This document shows, in pieces, positions 48,116 to 52,282 of a stretch of DNA of 52,282 nucleotides; the first letter of the stretch is position 1; the number at the start of each line of letters is the position of its first letter. The notes under the pieces were generated by a model. The model made no database searches, was not told where the DNA came from, and saw only the letters and a program-made list of their open reading frames with translations. The translations under genes were made by a program, and so were the position numbers. This DNA comes from Caballeronia pedi (GTDB taxonomy: Bacteria > Pseudomonadota > Gammaproteobacteria > Burkholderiales > Burkholderiaceae): NCBI RefSeq assembly GCF_001544915.2, contig NZ_FCOE02000048.1:1-52282 (forward strand), in the 5' to 3' direction.

Positions 48116-49105
48116 TCACGCGGCGTGCGTCGATTCGCGCACGATCAGGCACGGCTCAATGGTCACATGCTCGATCTCTTCCTTGCCGGAGAGCGCGTCG
48201 ATGAGCTTTTGCATCGCGATCTCGCCCATGGTCTCGCTCTGCGTATCGACGCTCGTGAGCGAAGGCGCGGAGATTTCGCCGTAGGGCACGTTGTCGATGC
48301 CGGTCACCGCGACGTCGCGCGGCACGTTGATGCCGAGCGCGGTCGCCGCCTTGATGAAGCCGAGCGCGATGAGATCGTTGTAGCAGATGACCGCCTGCGG
48401 ACGGCGCGGCCCGAGCATCACGCGAGAACACGCGTGTTCGCCGGCGCGCGTGGTCGGCGCGTGCGCGTCGTGCACGTCGAGTTCGAGCCCGGCTTCGGCG
48501 AGGCAATCGCGTACGCCGGCAATGCGCTCGTCATTGATGCGCGCCTGCCCGAAGCCCAGATACGCAAAGTTGCGATGACCGAGATCGAGGAGATGACGAG
48601 TGAGCATGAAGGTGGCGAGTCGGTTGTCGATGCCGACGCTCGGAATGGGCAGCTTGTCGCTGCGCCTGAGCAGGACCACGGGTTTGTCGAGGTCGAGCAG
48701 CCATTGCGACTCCTCCTCGGGCAGGCGCGAGCTGAGGATTAAACCGTCGACGCGGCGCGCGAGCGCTTCAACGAGCGGCCGTTCGCGCGCCTGGGTCTCC
48801 TCGACATCGACGAGCAGCAGCGTGTAATCGTGTCTGAGCGCCACGCGATTCGCGCCTTTCACGACGTTGGTGAAATGCGGATTGCTGATGTCGAGAATGG
48901 TGAGACCGATGGTGCGAGTCTGCTTCGTCACCATCGAACGGGCGAGCGGATTCGACTGATAGCCGAGCTGTTCGATCGCGGCCTTGAGCTTGGCCTCGAC
49001 CGGCTCGGTGAAACGTTTCGTCCCGTTGATGTACTTGGACACGGTCGCGACGGAAACGCCGGACAGCGCTGCGACGTCGCGGATGGTCGCCGAGGGTTTT
49101 TTCAT
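48116..49105 (-). CDS. LacI/GalR family regulator
   Basis: A 329-residue repressor. N-terminal helix-turn-helix and hinge: ATIRDVAALSGVSVATVSKYINGTKRFTEPVEAKLKAAIEQLGYQSNPLARSMVTKQTRTIGLTILDISNPHF, then a periplasmic-binding-like sugar domain (GLILSSRLPEE; PSVGIDNRLATFMLTRHLLDLGHRNFAYLG; VAVTGIDNVPYGEI). Homology and hinge position set ATG 49105. No Shine-Dalgarno is visible before it; an AAACGTTT palindrome occupies that spot instead. It is divergent from the GH3 gene and is the likely regulator of beta-glucan use. Confidence 0.9.
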   Translation of the reverse strand: MKKPSATIRDVAALSGVSVATVSKYINGTKRFTEPVEAKLKAAIEQLGYQSNPLARSMVTKQTRTIGLTILDISNPHFTNVVKGANRVALRHDYTLLLVDVEETQARERPLVEALARRVDGLILSSRLPEEESQWLLDLDKPVVLLRRSDKLPIPSVGIDNRLATFMLTRHLLDLGHRNFAYLGFGQARINDERIAGVRDCLAEAGLELDVHDAHAPTTRAGEHACSRVMLGPRRPQAVICYNDLIALGFIKAATALGINVPRDVAVTGIDNVPYGEISAPSLTSVDTQSETMGEIAMQKLIDALSGKEEIEHVTIEPCLIVRESTHAA

Positions 49106-49108
49106 GTG

Positions 49109-49118
49109 AAAACGTTTA
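49109..49118. promoter_or_regulatory. Putative LacI operator at the lacI start codon
   Basis: AAAACGTTTA is centred on CG, as LacI/GalR operators usually are, and lies 4 nt before the regulator's own start codon. Binding would block its translation-initiation region or transcription, an autoregulation arrangement. No equally good copy is visible near the GH3 start. Confidence 0.4.
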
Positions 49119-49311
49119 ATCGGGTAGACGTGCGCGGATGCGCCGCGCGAATGCATCGAGTGTACGACGCCGGACGGCGCTGATACAGATATAGAGATTC
49201 GGCGGGCGTAAATCAAGCGGTCCGCATGCGCGGATCAAAGAGGTCTAATCGATAAGGATGCCGAATTAAATAGGTTGATAAATGATCGATTCCAACAGGA
49301 GGAGCGAAGTG

Positions 49312-51561
49312 ATGAGAAACCGTACGATCCTGAGCGCCGTCATGGCGATGTTCGTCGCCGCGGGTTGCGGAGGCGGGCACGACGACAATGGCGGCACGCC
49401 GCCCGTGTCGAATGCGCGTGCGTGGATGAATACCTCGCTGCCGCCGCAGCAGCGCACCGCGCTCCTGCTCGCCGCGATGACGCCGCAGCAGAAGATCGCG
49501 CAGCTCACGGGCACGCCCGGCGTGGTGCCGGAGATTCCGTCGTGCTATGGCGCGCGGCACATCGCCGGCATACCGGAATTGCAGATTCCCACGCTGCGCG
49601 TGACCAACGGCCCCGTGGGCGTCGGGCAGAACGATTGCGTGTCGCCCGATCTGCCGGGATTGCCGCTTTCGTCGCTGTCGAGCCCGGCATCGGCCAAGGC
49701 GACCGCGCTGCCTTCGGGCATGGCGGTAGCCGCATCGTTCGATACGGCCGTCGCGAGCCAGTTCGGCGACGTGATCGGCCGCGAATCGCGCAATCTCGCG
49801 CTGCACGTGCTCGAAGGCCCGGGCATGAACCTCGCGCGCAATCCCACGCTCGGGCGCAACTTCGAATACTTCGGCGAGGACCCGATCCTGAGCGGCACGA
49901 TGGGCGTCGCCGAGATCAAGGCGATTCAGTCGCACGGCGTGATCGCGATGGCCAAGCATCTGGTCGCGAACGAGCAGGAAACGAATCGCATGACGATCAA
50001 CGAGAACATCGACGACAAGACGCTGCACGAGCTTTACATGGTGCCGTTCGAAATGGCAGTGAAGGATGGCGGGGTGGCTTCCGTCATGTGCTCGTACAAC
50101 TCGGTGAACGGCGCGTCGATGTGCGAGAACAAGCACATCCTCACCGATGTGCTGCGCGGGCAGTGGGGTTTCACGGGCTACGTGCAGTCCGACTTCTTCG
50201 CGGCGCACAGCACGGCGAACACTATGCTCGCCGGCCTGGACAACGAAATGCCGGGCATCGACGTCGCGCCGCTCACGACCTGGTGGACGCCGGCCAAAAT
50301 CAATGCCGCGCTTTCGGCGGGACAGATCGCGCAGTCGAATATCGACACCGCGCTCGGCCGCCGCTACACGCAGATGTTCCGGCTCGGCATCTTCGATCGA
50401 CCCGTCACGCAGACCGCCATCGATCAGGCAGGCGACGGCGCGATCGCACGCGCGATCGGCGAGCAGTCCGCGGTGCTGCTCAAGAACACCAACAACTTGC
50501 TGCCCTTCGATCCGAAAGCGATTCGCTCCGTGGCCCTGATCGGCCAGGCCGCGTATGCGAACAAGGCGGTGTCGGGCTGCTGCGGCGGCAGCTCGGACGT
50601 GATTCCGCTTTACACGGTCACGCCGCTCGAAGGCGTGCAGAGCGCGCTGAAGCAAGCGGGATCGGCCGCGAGCGCGAGCCTCACGGTCGTCGCCGACGAC
50701 AACAGCAACCTCGCGGCGGCCGTCAATGCCGCAAAGCAAGCCGATGTCGTGATCGTGCTGGCCGGCACTATCGCGGAGGAGGGCGCCGACCGTCCGAGCA
50801 TCGAGTTGTCGAACAATCAGGACGCGATCATCGCGGCGGTCGCGGCGGCGAATCCGCGCACGGCGGTCGTCATGAAGGACAACGCGTCCGCGCTGATGCC
50901 GTGGATCGATCAGGTGCCCGCCGTGCTGGAGACCTGGTTCCCGGGGCAGGAGGACGGCAACATCATGGCGAATCTCGTGTTCGGCATGACGAATCCATCG
51001 GGCAAGCTGCCCGTCACGTTCCCGAAGAAGGCGGGCGACTGGCCCGCGAACACGCCAGCGCAATATCCGGGCGTGACCGTCAACGGCCAGCCCACCGTCA
51101 CGTATTCGGAAGGTTTGCAGATCGGCTATCGCTGGTATGACGCGCAGAACGTGAAGCCGTTGTTCGCGTTCGGGCATGGTCTTTCGTACACGAGCTTCAG
51201 GATGTCGAACCTGCAGGTAAGTCCGCAGTCGTCGGACGGCACGAAGCCGGTCACCGTGTCGGTGGATGTCGAGAACAGCGGCAAGATCGCGGGCGCGGAA
51301 GTGCCGCAGGTGTATCTGTCTTTGCCGGCGGGTCTTGGGCAACCGCCGAAGCGCCTCGTCGGCTTCCAGAAGGTCATGCTCGCGCCGGGCGAGAAGAAGA
51401 CGGTGCAGATCGTCATCGATCCGAACGCGGCGAGTCATCCGCTCGGTACGTGGGACACGGCCTCGCAGCAGTGGAAGACGGCGGGCGGACAGTATCAGGT
51501 GCTGGTGGGCGATGCGTCGGATAACCTGTCGCTGAATACGGGGTTGTCGGTCGGGAAATAG
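49312..51561 (+). CDS. GH3 beta-glucosidase, predicted lipoprotein
   Basis: Exo-acting glycoside hydrolase of 749 residues that releases glucose from beta-gluco-oligosaccharides. The signal RTILSAVMAMFVAAGC has a lipobox (Cys19). GH3 domain 1 contains GPVGVGQND, GPGMNLARNPTLGRNFEYFGEDP, AMAKHLVANEQETNR and the nucleophile Asp in GYVQSDFFAAH. Domain 2 (about 390-610) has SAVLLKNTNNLLPFD and LETWFPGQEDGN. A fibronectin-III-like end follows (SVDVENSGKIAGAEVPQVYLS). The family often has SDW; SDF here is a small change. GGAGGAG precedes the ATG. The LacI regulator is divergent. Confidence 0.92.
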   Translation: MRNRTILSAVMAMFVAAGCGGGHDDNGGTPPVSNARAWMNTSLPPQQRTALLLAAMTPQQKIAQLTGTPGVVPEIPSCYGARHIAGIPELQIPTLRVTNGPVGVGQNDCVSPDLPGLPLSSLSSPASAKATALPSGMAVAASFDTAVASQFGDVIGRESRNLALHVLEGPGMNLARNPTLGRNFEYFGEDPILSGTMGVAEIKAIQSHGVIAMAKHLVANEQETNRMTINENIDDKTLHELYMVPFEMAVKDGGVASVMCSYNSVNGASMCENKHILTDVLRGQWGFTGYVQSDFFAAHSTANTMLAGLDNEMPGIDVAPLTTWWTPAKINAALSAGQIAQSNIDTALGRRYTQMFRLGIFDRPVTQTAIDQAGDGAIARAIGEQSAVLLKNTNNLLPFDPKAIRSVALIGQAAYANKAVSGCCGGSSDVIPLYTVTPLEGVQSALKQAGSAASASLTVVADDNSNLAAAVNAAKQADVVIVLAGTIAEEGADRPSIELSNNQDAIIAAVAAANPRTAVVMKDNASALMPWIDQVPAVLETWFPGQEDGNIMANLVFGMTNPSGKLPVTFPKKAGDWPANTPAQYPGVTVNGQPTVTYSEGLQIGYRWYDAQNVKPLFAFGHGLSYTSFRMSNLQVSPQSSDGTKPVTVSVDVENSGKIAGAEVPQVYLSLPAGLGQPPKRLVGFQKVMLAPGEKKTVQIVIDPNAASHPLGTWDTASQQWKTAGGQYQVLVGDASDNLSLNTGLSVGK

Positions 51562-52108
51562 GCGCAGTGAATAGAGGCCGGCTGCTCGGGTTCTTGGCCG
51601 GGCGGTCGGCCCCGTGGAGGCGGGCTCGGCGGCGCGTTGGACGTTCCGTCGCGGCGCATGACCTTGTAGTGGGAATGTGGCGGGGTGCTGCGCGATGGTG
51701 CGCGCCTGCGGGTGCTCAAGCAGCGTATGCGGGTCGGTCCGGTCGAGTTGTTCTGCCAAAGCACGCGAATCCTGTCGCGGTCAACATGGCTGGCGAGTTC
51801 AAACAGGCCGTTGAAAATCGCGTTGTTCGAGTGATACGGCTGGTACGTGGTGCACAGCGCGGTGAGCTTTTAAGTTCCGCGTTGCGGCTCTCAATACCAA
51901 TCCGCTGAAACGTCGATAGCCCGAGTATGCCGGAACGTCTGGAGAAGATTGGTAATGAAGTTCGTGCCGTACGTCGGAGAAAACGTGATGTGGACGGCTT
52001 GGCCGTTAGCTCTGTAGAACGTTTATCGATCTGGCGCTCTCGGCCAATTTCGGTCGTTGACGTACCGCTTGACAGCGGGCACTGAAACGTCCGCACCGAC
52101 CGGCGGAT
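51562..52108. other. About 550 bp without a convincing gene
   Basis: Between the GH3 stop and the transposase remnant, frames on both strands are short, Arg/Ser-rich and unlike proteins. The stretch may hold the terminal inverted repeat of the IS30 element and older decayed DNA. No RNA gene or strong hairpin is visible. Confidence 0.45.
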
Positions 52109-52282
52109 TCAACCGATCGATGCAATAGTTTTCTGAAACCGTTCAGCCGGCGTTTCGTAATTCAGTGTCATGCGTGGACGCTCGTTCAGCCTTCTTGCCA
52201 CGGCGTTGAGTTTGGCCTGAGAGTAGACCGACAGATCGATCCCTTTCGGGAAGTACTGCCTCAGAAGACCATTGGTATTTTC
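52109..52282 (-). mobile_element. IS30 family transposase, C-terminal end (cut by window edge)
   Basis: The minus-strand frame enters at the right edge and ends at the stop at 52109-52111 (57 codons seen). It reads ENTNGLLRQYFPKGIDLS, then VYSQAKLNAVARRLNERPR and LNYETPAERFQ. The NGLLRQYFPKG block with the RLNERPR-x-L-x-YxTPAE ending is the hallmark C-terminus of IS30 transposases (last part of the DDE domain). Whether the element is complete cannot be seen. Its inverted repeat should lie a little below 52109 but I could not identify it. Confidence 0.85.

Noticed and set aside
51640..51700. YKVMRRDGT word resembling a ribonucleotide-reductase ATP-cone start (minus strand)
   Set aside because: Only a few residues match and the frame ends in Pro/Arg-rich sequence; chance similarity.
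49213..51759. 848-codon minus-strand open frame
   Set aside because: It is antisense to the GH3 gene, which has full catalytic motifs; the frame is an artefact of GC codon bias.
1..52282. CRISPR arrays, tRNA or rRNA genes, phage att sites
   Set aside because: No regular short direct repeats, no cloverleaf-like genes and no integrase were seen.

Overview
The window is high-GC DNA from a metabolically versatile beta-proteobacterium. The Burkholderia-type trimeric porin, the GalR/LysR/TetR/PucR regulator mix, the PcaC-like and DctA proteins and the IS30 end all suggest Burkholderiaceae of the Caballeronia/Paraburkholderia/Burkholderia group. This is inferred from protein style; there is no rRNA or other phylogenetic marker in the window. 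It is an accessory or secondary-replicon type of region: nearly everything is transport, oxidation of small organic molecules and their regulators.

Layout. 1-5.2 kb: a TonB-dependent siderophore receptor cut by the left edge, a DUF3253 protein, an NTF2-like protein divergent from a MarR regulator, and an orphan IscS. 5.4-14.7 kb: one ten-gene plus-strand operon with a two-component flavin monooxygenase (flavin reductase + HpaB-type oxygenase), a cupin, an amidase, a DUF2848 (FAH-like) protein and a complete Liv-type ABC importer. 14.8-20.9 kb: a minus-strand unit with LysR, class III CoA-transferase, HMG-CoA-lyase-type enzyme, VOC protein, DctA and a 2-hydroxyacid dehydrogenase. 21.1-25.3 kb: an ABM-like protein, a porin, an orphan Hcp with a clear terminator and a GH64 beta-1,3-glucanase lipoprotein.

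25.6-38.3 kb: a tightly coupled minus-strand operon (flavin reductase with Nudix-like tail, aldehyde dehydrogenase, luciferase-like monooxygenase, alpha/beta hydrolase, NIPSNAP, ProV, ProW, ProX, PcaC-like protein) headed by a PucR regulator, with a divergent DUF1185 protein, GhrA-like reductase and Lrp regulator. The LLM oxygenase + reductase + aldehyde dehydrogenase + alpha/beta hydrolase set matches the logic of trigonelline (N-methylnicotinate) ring cleavage in Acinetobacter. Here it is wired to a quaternary-amine ABC importer. This is my best candidate for an undescribed system.

38.3-47.9 kb: a cytochrome c gene remnant, then a TetR-controlled divergent locus. On one side are a 6-oxocamphor-hydrolase-like crotonase, an SMP-30 lactonase and TetR. 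On the other are an MFS permease, a three-subunit molybdenum hydroxylase, an EthD protein and a beta-hydroxyacid dehydrogenase. Three copies of a dyad built on GATCGATCAGT lie in the promoters of all three transcription units and define the regulon. 48-52.3 kb: a LacI regulator divergent from a GH3 beta-glucosidase lipoprotein, about 550 bp without a convincing gene, and the 3' end of an IS30 transposase at the right edge. Each catabolic unit carries its own uptake system, oxygenase and regulator, so the region reads as a stack of independent substrate-utilisation modules.
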